The notes under the pieces: model-generated
What the model was told of the DNA's origin: nothing
Seen by the model: the letters and a program-made list of their open reading frames with translations, nothing else
The model's database searches: none
Shown here: piece after piece, positions 27,787 through 35,267 of the stretch
Layout of the letters: every line of letters begins with the position of its first letter
Position numbering within the stretch: the first letter of the stretch is position 1
Position numbers and translations under genes: made by a program
From: Stenotrophomonas pavanii
GTDB lineage: Bacteria > Pseudomonadota > Gammaproteobacteria > Xanthomonadales > Xanthomonadaceae
DNA length: 64,000 bases
Assembly: GCF_900101175.1 (NCBI RefSeq)
Contig: NZ_FNFQ01000002.1
Span: forward strand, 521,652-585,651
Reading direction: 5' to 3'

Positions 27787-28659
27787 TTATAGCGTGGGTT
27801 CGATCAGCACGCCGCCATGCGCCACGCGGTCATAGCAGGTGCGTACCACGTCCTCACCATACTTGCGCTCCAGCCGGCGCACGATGAAGTGGCCGCGCGC
27901 CATGTCCTGGTAGTAGTCAGTGAACATGGTGTTCAGTGTTGCGCCGGCAGCGGCACCGACGATCGGCACCGCCTGCGCGGCGAACTTCTCGGTAACGACC
28001 ACGCCAAAGCGCGCCGCCACCTTCTCCACCAGCTTCGCCAGCAGCTTGCCGGCTTCCTTCGGCGCCACGCCCAAGGTCAGGTCGCGGCCGGTCACCACCC
28101 GCCCGGCCAGCTCGGCCGAGAGATGGCGCATCACATCGGTCGTGAAGCCGCGGGCCAGGTAATAGCCCGTCTCGCTGGCGTCATCACGCGGCGAGTTGCC
28201 GCCCAGCGCGAATACCTCAAGGCACGCCTGGCGGGTGCTGAACTCGGACAGGTCAAAGCCCTCGCTGCGGGCCACGTCGGCCACCGCCCGCATCATGATC
28301 GTGGTCGATACCGGCAGTTCGATGAAAAGTGCCGCGAAGCCAAAGGCGCCTCCGACCGCGCCTGACGTCGCCGCCGCCACCTTGTGCCAGCGCGTGGATG
28401 CGCCCTTGCCAGGGGTGTTGTCCATGCTCCACAGGGCCGCCTGCGCGGACTTGGACAGCGCCGCCTGCACCGCACCGTGGATGCGGCCCGAGACCGCCTT
28501 GGGCAGCGCCTTCACCGCGAACTCCAGTGGCATGCCGACCAGGTTCGCCATGCGCGCGGTCAGGGTCGGCGCTTCCAGCAGCGCCACCGCCCGCTGCAGG
28601 TCGGACCAGTCGCGGGCGTCGTGGGCAATGTCGCGGGGAAGCAGGATCGGCTCGTTCAT
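27787..28659 (-). CDS. EcsC family protein
   Basis: A 290-residue protein with EcsC-domain features: ASTRWHKVAAATSGAVGGAFG, an alternating hydrophobic region (ALFIELPVSTTIMMRAVADVARSEG) and AVPIVGAAAGATLNTMFTDYYQ. EcsC domains occur with ABC transporters in Bacillus, but stand-alone relatives in Gram-negatives have no proven role. Several Gly/Ala-rich amphipathic helices suggest membrane association. The start MNEPILLPRD was taken as the first Met with family-like sequence. Confidence 0.85.
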   Translation of the reverse strand: MNEPILLPRDIAHDARDWSDLQRAVALLEAPTLTARMANLVGMPLEFAVKALPKAVSGRIHGAVQAALSKSAQAALWSMDNTPGKGASTRWHKVAAATSGAVGGAFGFAALFIELPVSTTIMMRAVADVARSEGFDLSEFSTRQACLEVFALGGNSPRDDASETGYYLARGFTTDVMRHLSAELAGRVVTGRDLTLGVAPKEAGKLLAKLVEKVAARFGVVVTEKFAAQAVPIVGAAAGATLNTMFTDYYQDMARGHFIVRRLERKYGEDVVRTCYDRVAHGGVLIEPTL

Positions 28660-28731
28660 GGCGCCGATCTTAGCGCCCGGTAGTTGAACGGTTCGTCGCG
28701 GGTCACGCCAGAAGGGGCGGATCCGGTGCCT

Positions 28732-28755
28732 TGCCGGCCAGCGGCCGGCAACTAC
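28732..28755 (-). repeat. Single SMAG palindrome
   Basis: TGCCGGCCAGCGGCCGGCAACTAC: a SMAG stem with the GTAG head on the minus strand, between orn and the EcsC gene. Confidence 0.8.
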
Positions 28756-28783
28756 CCCTTGGCGTGTCACCCGGTGGCGTCGT

Positions 28784-29356
28784 TCAGGCAGCCGGCAACC
28801 CCGACAGCGCGCCCATGAACTGGCGGTAGTGGCGCAGTTCGGCGATCGAGTCGTGCACGTCGCTCAGCGCGGTGTGGTTGCTGTTCTTGCCGACGCCGGC
28901 AGCCACGCTCGGCGCCCAGCGCTTGGCCAGTTCCTTCACCGTGGACACGTCCAGGTTGCGGTAGTGGAAGTACTTCTCCAGCCTCGGCATCTGGCGGTGC
29001 AGGAAGCGGCGATCCTGGCAGATCGAGTTGCCGCACATCGGCGAAAGGCCTGCCGGGATCCACTGCGCCAGGAAGTTCACCGTCTGCGCTTCGGCCTGGC
29101 CCAGCGTGGTGGTGCTGTCCAGCACGCGCTGCCACAGGCCGGAACGGCGGTGCTGATTGCGGTTCCACTCGTCCATCGCTTCCAGCGTTTCCAGCGGGTG
29201 GTGGATGGCGAATTCCGGACCCTCGGCCAGCACGTTGAGCTGCGCGTCGGTGACCACGGTGGCGATCTCGATGATCGAATCGTTATCGGTATCCAACCCG
29301 GTCATTTCCAGGTCGATCCAGATCAGCCGCTCGTTGGCCGCGCCGTTGTCCGCCAT
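28784..29356 (-). CDS. orn: Oligoribonuclease
   Basis: A 190-residue 3'-5' exonuclease that degrades 2-5-nucleotide RNA and the pGpG made from cyclic di-GMP. It belongs to the DEDDh class: IDLEMTGLD (Asp15/Glu17), [14 protein letters not shown], and the C-terminal [21 protein letters not shown] with His and Asp. Length is that of E. coli Orn (181). It lies downstream of tadA on the same strand with a 74-base gap. With two GGDEF enzymes in this window it links to cyclic di-GMP turnover. Confidence 0.96.
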   Translation of the reverse strand: MADNGAANERLIWIDLEMTGLDTDNDSIIEIATVVTDAQLNVLAEGPEFAIHHPLETLEAMDEWNRNQHRRSGLWQRVLDSTTTLGQAEAQTVNFLAQWIPAGLSPMCGNSICQDRRFLHRQMPRLEKYFHYRNLDVSTVKELAKRWAPSVAAGVGKNSNHTALSDVHDSIAELRHYRQFMGALSGLPAA

Positions 29357-29430
29357 GTGTCGCCTCGTTGCTGGGCAGGCGCACGGCCTACCGGTGAAGG
29401 AAAGGGGCACCCATCATACCCTGTCGCTCC

Positions 29431-29955
29431 TCAGCGCTCGCCGGCGTGGTCTTCCAGCAACAGCGGCGGCTTGCCGCGCTTGGCGCGGAAATAATTGGTC
29501 AGGCGCGTGCTCGCCTCCTTGGCCAGCACCCCGCCGTGGATTTCCACCCGGTGGTTGTGGCGCGCATCGCCCAGCAGGTCGAACACGCTGCCGCAGGCAC
29601 CGGTCTTGGGGTCGCTGGCGCCGTAGACCAGGCGGGCAACGCGTGCATGCACGATCGCCATCGCGCACATCGCGCAGGGTTCCAGGGTCACGTACAGAGT
29701 GCTGCCCAGCAGCCGATGGTTGGCCAGCCGCGTGCCACCGGCCCGCATCGCCACGATCTCGGCATGCGCGCTGGGATCGTGCGAGGCGATGTTGAGGTTC
29801 CAGCCCTCGCCCAGCAGCTGGCCATCGGCGCCCACCAGTACCGCACCGACCGGAATCTCATCGAACTCGCGTTGCGCGCGCTCGGCCAGGGCCAGCGCGT
29901 GGCGCATCCAGCGTTCATCGGCGTCGTGCACCGGTACACCCAGGGCATCGGTCAT
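29431..29955 (-). CDS. tadA: tRNA-specific adenosine deaminase TadA
   Basis: A 174-residue enzyme that converts adenosine 34 to inosine in tRNA-Arg(ACG). It has the deaminase zinc motifs HAE (64-66) in DPSAHAEIVAMR and PCAMC (93-97), with the catalytic Glu66, and also the characteristic DPKTGACGS and LTNYFRAKR. The start MTDALGVPV was chosen from family length. It is the first gene of a pair with orn. Confidence 0.94.
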   Translation of the reverse strand: MTDALGVPVHDADERWMRHALALAERAQREFDEIPVGAVLVGADGQLLGEGWNLNIASHDPSAHAEIVAMRAGGTRLANHRLLGSTLYVTLEPCAMCAMAIVHARVARLVYGASDPKTGACGSVFDLLGDARHNHRVEIHGGVLAKEASTRLTNYFRAKRGKPPLLLEDHAGER

Positions 29956-30030
29956 GGCGGTTCTCGCGTGTCTGCAGGGCCAGGATGGCCGCTGGGGCCG
30001 CATTGTACGCCCGCGGCCGTGCAGGCGCCG

Positions 30031-30390
30031 CTAGCGTGCGTCGAAGCGCTCGCGGGCGGCGTCCAGTGCCGGGAAGTTGTGCTCGGCCCAACGGTCCAGA
30101 GCGGACAGCGTGTCAACCAGGCCACGCGCGACTTCGGTCAGCCGGTACTCCACATGCAGTGGCTTTTTGCCCAGCTCACACCGCTCGACCAGGCCATTGC
30201 GCTCCAGCTGCCGCAGGGTCTGGGTCAACACCTTCTGCGAGATGCCTTCGATCTTCCGCAGCAGCGCGCCATTGCGCAGCGGCCCCTGCGACAGTGCCGG
30301 CAACAGCAGCATCACCCACTTGCCGGAGATCAGCGCCAGCGCATCACGTGCCGAACAATCGGCGGCATAGACATCGCCCGGACAGGCCAT
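30031..30390 (-). CDS. HxlR family transcriptional regulator
   Basis: A 119-residue winged-helix regulator. HxlR marks: an early Cys (DCSARDALALISGKWVMLLLPAL), GISQKVLTQTLRQLERNGLVER as the DNA-binding helix-turn-helix, and VEYRLTEVARGL at the wing. Many HxlR proteins sense quinones or aldehydes through Cys. It is divergent from a quinone-reductase-like gene with a 78-base gap holding an 18-bp inverted repeat, so it probably regulates that gene and itself. A GAGGTAA site precedes the ATG. Confidence 0.87.
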   Translation of the reverse strand: MACPGDVYAADCSARDALALISGKWVMLLLPALSQGPLRNGALLRKIEGISQKVLTQTLRQLERNGLVERCELGKKPLHVEYRLTEVARGLVDTLSALDRWAEHNFPALDAARERFDAR

Positions 30391-30411
30391 GGTTACCTCA
30401 AGGTGCGTAAT

Positions 30412-30429
30412 TGCCGGGGCACTCCGGCA
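30412..30429. promoter_or_regulatory. Candidate operator TGCCGG-N6-CCGGCA
   Basis: A perfect 6+6 inverted repeat in the middle of the gap between the HxlR regulator and the reductase gene. It is the only dyad I see there and is the likely regulator site, though it could also be a decayed SMAG stem. Confidence 0.35.
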
Positions 30430-30468
30430 TCGCGAGGATGGTCGCACACTCCACCAACACCTCGCCCC

Positions 30469-31236
30469 ATGCGCGCCCTGATCCTGCTTGCCCATCCCGA
30501 ACCCCGCTCGTTCAACGCCTACCTGGCCGCGCAGGCCGCCGAACAGCTGCGCCATGACGCCCTGCAGGTGGACGTGGTCGACCTGTATGCGGAAGGCTTC
30601 GATCCGCTGGAAGCGACCCATCATCATGCAAGGCGCCTGCAGCCCGACCGCTTCGATGCCCAGCGCGAACAGCGTCATGGCGCCGAACAGGGCCGGCTAC
30701 CCGCCGATGTGCAGCGCCATCTGCAGTTGCTGCGCGCTGCCGATCGGGTGATCCTGCAGTTCCCGCTGTGGTGGTTTTCGGCACCGGCAATCCTCAAGGG
30801 CTGGCTGGACCGCGTACTGGTCTACGGGCCGATGTACAACAGCCGCCTGCGCCACGAAGACGGCGCGATGCGCGGCAAGCGTGCCCTGCTCAGCGTCACC
30901 ACCGGCGCTTCGGCGCGGGCCTGCGCGGTGGATGGCCGTGAGGGTGATACCCGCCTGTTGCTGTGGCCGTTGATGTACAGCCTGCGCTACGTCGGCTTCG
31001 ATGTGATGGAACCGCATGTGGTGCACGGCGTGCGTTCCGGGCTGGCACCGGAGCGCGCGCAGGCACACGACGAGGCACTGGCTGCAGCAACGCACTACTA
31101 CCGCGAACGCCTGGCGCACTGGACGCAGTGGCCCACCGTGCCCTTCAACGACAGCGCGGAATTCGAGGACGGCGTGGTGCTGCGCGCGGAGGCCACCACC
31201 TACAGCTCCTTCATCCGCCATCGCAACGCCGGATGA
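30469..31236 (+). CDS. NAD(P)H-dependent flavodoxin-fold oxidoreductase (quinone reductase-like)
   Basis: A 255-residue flavoprotein of the NQO1/MdaB/KefF-like family expected to carry out two-electron reduction of quinones. Seen: LILLAHPEPRSFN at the start (FMN phosphate loop), VILQFPLWWFSAPAILKGWLDRV in the middle, and LSVTTGASARA. The divergent HxlR gene suggests induction by quinone or electrophile stress. The ATG MRALILLAHPE gives the normal family start. Confidence 0.87.
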   Translation: MRALILLAHPEPRSFNAYLAAQAAEQLRHDALQVDVVDLYAEGFDPLEATHHHARRLQPDRFDAQREQRHGAEQGRLPADVQRHLQLLRAADRVILQFPLWWFSAPAILKGWLDRVLVYGPMYNSRLRHEDGAMRGKRALLSVTTGASARACAVDGREGDTRLLLWPLMYSLRYVGFDVMEPHVVHGVRSGLAPERAQAHDEALAAATHYYRERLAHWTQWPTVPFNDSAEFEDGVVLRAEATTYSSFIRHRNAG

Positions 31237-31304
31237 ATCCAGGTCTGCACGCTGGATCGGGACGCGCGATACTACGTGCCCATTGAAAGCACCTTGGTGA
31301 ACCC

Positions 31305-31742
31305 ATGACCACCCTTCGCGCCTCGCGCGCCGACGACGGCGCCGCCCTCGTCGACCTCTGGCGCCGCGCCGTCGACGCCACCCACGACTTCCTCAGCGCA
31401 GAAGACCGCCAGGCCATCGACGCCGAAGTCGCCGGTTTCCTGCCGCTGGCGCCGATGACCGTGGCCGTCGACGCTCAGGACCGCCCCCTTGGCTTCATGC
31501 TGATCGATGGTACGCACATGGAAGCGCTGTTCATCGATCCTGACGTGCGCGGTACCGGTATCGGCCGGCGACTGCTGCAGCATGCGCTGGCCCTGCATCC
31601 GCAGCTCAGTACCGACGTCAACGAACAGAACGCGCAGGCCGTCGGCTTCTACCAGCGCATGGGCTTCGTCGAAACCGGACGTTCACCGCTGGATTCGCAG
31701 GGCCGCCCGTATCCACTGATCCATCTCCGGTACGACGGCTGA
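31305..31742 (+). CDS. GNAT N-acetyltransferase, YjaB-like
   Basis: A 145-residue acetyltransferase strongly resembling E. coli YjaB: W-R-VDATHDFLSAEDR, GFMLIDGTHMEALFIDPDVRGTGIGRRLL and VNEQNAQAVGFYQRMGF. The acetyl-CoA loop is RGTGIG. The substrate is unknown. It follows the quinone-reductase gene by 68 bases and converges with another GNAT gene. Confidence 0.9.
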   Translation: MTTLRASRADDGAALVDLWRRAVDATHDFLSAEDRQAIDAEVAGFLPLAPMTVAVDAQDRPLGFMLIDGTHMEALFIDPDVRGTGIGRRLLQHALALHPQLSTDVNEQNAQAVGFYQRMGFVETGRSPLDSQGRPYPLIHLRYDG

Positions 31743-31763
31743 GATCAGCCCCGGCGGCGGGGG

Positions 31764-32282
31764 TCAATCCACGGGCGGGGCGTTTGCCTCGAATGCCGCT
31801 GAGTAGCGCACTTCGCCCTGCGCGATCGGCGGCACCAGAGAGACGGCCTGGAAGTACGCTGCTGGAACACCCGGCAGTACCAGGCCCGGTTCGGCATGGA
31901 ACCCGAACCGCCCGTAGTAGGACGGCTCCCCCAGCACGACGCAGCCCTGCGCGCCCTGCCTACGCAATGCGTCGAGCGCCGCGTGCATCAGCGCTGCGCC
32001 AATGCCCTGCCCCTGGCATCCGGGCAGCACCGAGATGGGCCCCACGCCAAACCAGCCGGTGCTGCCATCGGTGATTGTCACCGGCGACAGGGCGATGTGC
32101 CCGACGACCTGCCCGTCCTTCTCGGCGACCAGCGAAAGATTCAGCTCTCCACGCGAACGCAGCGCATCGACAATGAACTGCTCGGTGTGGCTGCTGTGCG
32201 GCACATCGCGGAAGGCCGCCTCAGTGAGTGCGTGGATGCTTGCCCGATCTTTACTGGACTCAGGCCGAATCGTGTAATTCAT
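31764..32282 (-). CDS. GNAT N-acetyltransferase, YhbS-like
   Basis: A 172-residue acetyltransferase with VGPISVLPGCQGQGIGAALMHAALD (acetyl-CoA loop Q-G-Q-G-I-G) and GCVVLGEPSYYGRFGFHAEPGL, the pattern of the YhbS family. The substrate is unknown. Convergent with the YjaB-like gene; the two are unrelated beyond the fold. Upstream lies the effector region on the plus strand. Confidence 0.87.
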   Translation of the reverse strand: MNYTIRPESSKDRASIHALTEAAFRDVPHSSHTEQFIVDALRSRGELNLSLVAEKDGQVVGHIALSPVTITDGSTGWFGVGPISVLPGCQGQGIGAALMHAALDALRRQGAQGCVVLGEPSYYGRFGFHAEPGLVLPGVPAAYFQAVSLVPPIAQGEVRYSAAFEANAPPVD

Positions 32283-32504
32283 GGCGCCCGTCTCTGTGAT
32301 GGAAATGTGAATTATTGATTTGAATCACACATCTGCAGAAAAGCCTGCGTCGCACGCAACGCCAGCGAAAGCGCCGGATCGCCCACGGCGCAGGCGATAC
32401 GCACGAGGTAGCACCCGCCGGCGCGTCAAAAACATGGCGCGCCTGGTGGCAATGGCTTGCCGGCACGCTCCATAATCGGAAAACCTGTCACCCAGGAAGG
32501 ATAT

Positions 32505-32546
32505 ATGGACATGGACGCGCCATGCAGGACCGGGCCATGGATGTAG
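32505..32546 (+). CDS. Possible 13-residue leader ORF upstream of lipoprotein 1
   Basis: MDMDAPCRTGPWM with the strong Shine-Dalgarno AGGAAGG four bases before its ATG. It ends at 32546, overlapping the start codon region of the following lipoprotein gene in another frame. It may feed ribosomes to that gene (coupled re-initiation) or mark an old frameshift in its N-terminus. Confidence 0.25.
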   Translation: MDMDAPCRTGPWM

Positions 32547-33193
32547 CACAGCGCGAACACAGGGGACGGCCGTTGTTGGCGTTGATCGCGCTATTGCCGC
32601 TGGCCGCGTGCTCACCTTATGCCGATGCCGAGCGCGACGTTGCTGCGGGTGGACGCGGCCTGGCCAGGCTCAACCCGGCGCCGAAGCAGGCCTACGAACT
32701 GGTGCTGACAGTGAAGGACGCACCGGGCCCGTTCGCGGTTGTTGAGGGCGTGGCCCAGTATGACGTCAGCAACTACGAAGACTGCGGGCGGGTCATCTGG
32801 TCCACCGGTACGGCCAGCCGCATCACCAGCCAGGAACCGGTGGAGCTGCGCAGGACGGGCGAGAACGAATACCGCGGTACGTTCTACCTCGACCGCATGC
32901 AGGACCAGGACTATTACGATCGCGGTACGTGCCACTGGACGCTGACCGGCGTTGGCGCGATGTTGCGTGCCACGACCGGCGAAGCTGATACGCGATTCCT
33001 TACGTTCATCGACAAGAAGCGCATGGACGCGGGATCGCCGTTGACTCTCTACTATCCGAAGACTGCTTATCCCCGCGCCGAGCTCGCTGCCAACTTCCCT
33101 GCCAGCGGCAAAGAAGATCCGTCGGCCTACAAGGAGGAACTGCGCGACGCGCTGTTCTCGACCACAACCACTGTGCGGACGCTCGCGCCATGA
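32537..33193 (+). CDS. Lipoprotein, candidate immunity protein 1 for the lipase effector
   Basis: A 218-residue lipoprotein with a positively charged N-terminus, hydrophobic LLALIALLP and lipobox LAAC (Cys25). The mature domain is closely related to that of the next gene (shared GGRGLA-LNP, AYELVL, VVEGVAQYDV, ITSQEPVELR, YRGT, FLTF and LYYP), showing a tandem duplication. Immunity proteins of X-T4SS effectors are usually lipoproteins encoded next to the toxin; this is the second gene upstream of the lipase effector. The role is inferred from context. A longer frame starting at 32522 is possible. Confidence 0.75.
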   Translation: MDVAQREHRGRPLLALIALLPLAACSPYADAERDVAAGGRGLARLNPAPKQAYELVLTVKDAPGPFAVVEGVAQYDVSNYEDCGRVIWSTGTASRITSQEPVELRRTGENEYRGTFYLDRMQDQDYYDRGTCHWTLTGVGAMLRATTGEADTRFLTFIDKKRMDAGSPLTLYYPKTAYPRAELAANFPASGKEDPSAYKEELRDALFSTTTTVRTLAP

Positions 33194-33236
33194 GCTGCCA
33201 GTGCCACATTTCCCCCTACACACCAGGAGGCCGACA

Positions 33237-33890
33237 TTGCGCCACAAGATGATTCCGTGCCTTGCTCTGCTTCTGTTGACCGCCTGCCATCCGGAGACCG
33301 CCATGAACCAGGAACGTGCCGCTGCTGAAGCCGATGTCGCCCAGGGTGGGCGCGGCCTCGCCAAGCTCAACCCCAGCCCGCGCAAGGCCTATGAACTGGT
33401 ACTGCGCCTGAAGGACGCCCCCGGCGATTTTGCGGTGGTCGAAGGCGTCGCACAGTACGACGTCACCAACGAAGACCAGTGCGGCCACATCGAGCCGGCC
33501 ACCGGCACGGCCGCACGCATCACCAGCCAGGAGCCGGTGGAACTGCGCAAGGTCGCCGATGGCGAGTACCGGGGCACGCTCTATGTGGACCGCATGCTGG
33601 ATGAGGACTACTACGGCCGCGGCGTGTGCCACTGGGAGTTCACTGGTGCTGGGGCGATGTTGAAGGCGACGGGCGCTGAAGAAGAGACCCGCTTCCTAAC
33701 CTTCGTTGACGCCAAGCCACTGACCGAAGGTGGCGCGCATACGCTCTACTATCCGGATCTGGTCTATCCGAAGGCAGATCGCGTTCCCAATTTTCCCGCC
33801 AGTGGCGAGCCCGATCGCAGCAATTACGCCCCTGATCTTCAGGACAAGCTGTTTACGATCACCCTCTCCGCAAGTGAGGTGGCGCCGTGA
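33237..33890 (+). CDS. Lipoprotein, candidate immunity protein 2 for the lipase effector
   Basis: A 217-residue paralogue of the preceding lipoprotein. A TTG start is chosen because AGGAGG lies six bases upstream (33225-33230); it gives a short basic N-region, CLALLLL and lipobox LTAC. The gene ends in GTGA, a four-base overlap with the GTG start of the lipase effector, so toxin and this protein should be translated together. That coupling makes it the likelier cognate immunity protein. Expected site: periplasmic face of a membrane, where a lipase delivered by a rival would act. Confidence 0.8.
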   Translation: MRHKMIPCLALLLLTACHPETAMNQERAAAEADVAQGGRGLAKLNPSPRKAYELVLRLKDAPGDFAVVEGVAQYDVTNEDQCGHIEPATGTAARITSQEPVELRKVADGEYRGTLYVDRMLDEDYYGRGVCHWEFTGAGAMLKATGAEEETRFLTFVDAKPLTEGGAHTLYYPDLVYPKADRVPNFPASGEPDRSNYAPDLQDKLFTITLSASEVAP

Positions 33891-35215
33891 CCATCACCTC
33901 CCAGGATTACGCTGCGTTATCTGATGACGCCTACAAGGATCGGGCCGTCGGCCGACGTGAACCCGGCCAAGAAGAGAAAGTCACCTTAAACGGCCATGAG
34001 TACAAGATTCTTGAGCATGTCAATAATCGTCTCAACGGCTATCAAGGGACCGTCTATCAGCGCGTAGACAGCAAAGAGATCGTCATTGCGCATCGTGGCA
34101 CCGAGCAGATAGCTCGCGACGCGATTCTGACCGATGGCGGCATGGTGGTTGCGCGCACCAATGTGCAGGCGCCGGACGCGATCGCGTTGACACAGAGAAC
34201 ACTCGAAACTGCCGCATTGCAGGGACGCTTGAATGGCGGACATGCCCCCCAGGTCACCGTCACCGGTCACTCCCTCGGCGGCGCGCTGGCCCAGATCACC
34301 TCGCACCATTTCAACGTCAAGGGCGAAACCTTCAACGCCTATGGCGCGGTCAGCCTCAGCTACCGCATCCCGGAAGGCGGCAACACCATGATCAACCATG
34401 TCATGGCCTCCGATCCGGTCAGCGCGGCGTCGCCGCACTTCGGCCAGGTGCGCATCTACGCCAGGCCGAACGAAATCAGCACGCTTGCCGCGAACGGCTT
34501 CAGCAATCACTCATTGCGCGCCCTGATCCCCGACCGGCCGATCATCGCCGCAGGCAGCTCGTTCGGCGCGCACAAGCTGGGCAACTTCCTCGGTGACGGC
34601 TCGGTGCTGCAACACCCGGAAACGCAGAAGCTGGCAAAAGACAACGCCAGGATGATCGAGGAGTACCGCGACGACGTTGAATCACTGCGCCGCGGTGTCA
34701 CCCGCGCGGCGCGCGGCATTCCGGGCGGCGCCGTCGATCTGTACGACCACATCCGCGGCCCGCTGCAGCCCGGTGAGCCGGCACGTCGCGAAGCCGAGAA
34801 GAATGGCCATCACACCAGCATGCTGCGCATGGACGATCCCAACCATGTGGGCAACCCACTGTTCAACGACGCGATCCGTGGCGTGCATGCGCAGGACGTC
34901 CGCGTCGGCCGGGTACCGGACGTAATGAGCACGCAGCTGGCCGGCAGCCTGGCCGCCGAAATGCACGCAGCGGGCGGCAAGCGCATCGACGAAGTGGTCA
35001 TGAATGCCGATGCCTCGCGCAGCTTCGCCGTGCAGGGCCAGGGCGGCGATCCCGCCCACCTTCGCGTGTCGGTGGATACAGCAGTGGCGATGAACACCCC
35101 ACTGGAACAGAGCAGCCAGCGCATCGACCAGCAGGCCGCAGGCCAGCGGCTTGCGCTGGAGCGCGACCAACAGCTGGAACAGCAGCAGCATCAGACCCGC
35201 AGCCTGCAGGCCTGA
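33887..35215 (+). CDS. X-T4SS effector: class 3 lipase domain with C-terminal XVIPCD
   Basis: A 442-residue probable antibacterial toxin. The N-terminal part is an alpha/beta-hydrolase of the lipase_3 type: IVIAHRGTEQ, the nucleophile box VTGHSLGGALAQ (Ser129), then Asp in MASDPVS (176) and a His (208, SNHSL) as likely triad. It should cleave phospholipids or acylglycerols in the target envelope. The last ~125 residues are a XVIPCD-like secretion signal: SFAVQGQGGDPAHLRVSVDT, TPLEQSSQRI and a Gln-rich tail. No signal peptide, as expected for direct VirD4 delivery. It overlaps the upstream lipoprotein by four bases. Confidence 0.85.
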   Translation: MTITSQDYAALSDDAYKDRAVGRREPGQEEKVTLNGHEYKILEHVNNRLNGYQGTVYQRVDSKEIVIAHRGTEQIARDAILTDGGMVVARTNVQAPDAIALTQRTLETAALQGRLNGGHAPQVTVTGHSLGGALAQITSHHFNVKGETFNAYGAVSLSYRIPEGGNTMINHVMASDPVSAASPHFGQVRIYARPNEISTLAANGFSNHSLRALIPDRPIIAAGSSFGAHKLGNFLGDGSVLQHPETQKLAKDNARMIEEYRDDVESLRRGVTRAARGIPGGAVDLYDHIRGPLQPGEPARREAEKNGHHTSMLRMDDPNHVGNPLFNDAIRGVHAQDVRVGRVPDVMSTQLAGSLAAEMHAAGGKRIDEVVMNADASRSFAVQGQGGDPAHLRVSVDTAVAMNTPLEQSSQRIDQQAAGQRLALERDQQLEQQQHQTRSLQA

Positions 35216-35267
35216 TGGCGGCGCGGGAGCCACTCACCCCGGCTCCCGCACCCTTCGGCACGCCGGC

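Noticed and set aside
32537..33890. Tandem lipoprotein genes as an assembly duplication
   Set aside because: The two copies differ throughout in DNA and protein sequence and in start codon, so they are true diverged paralogues.
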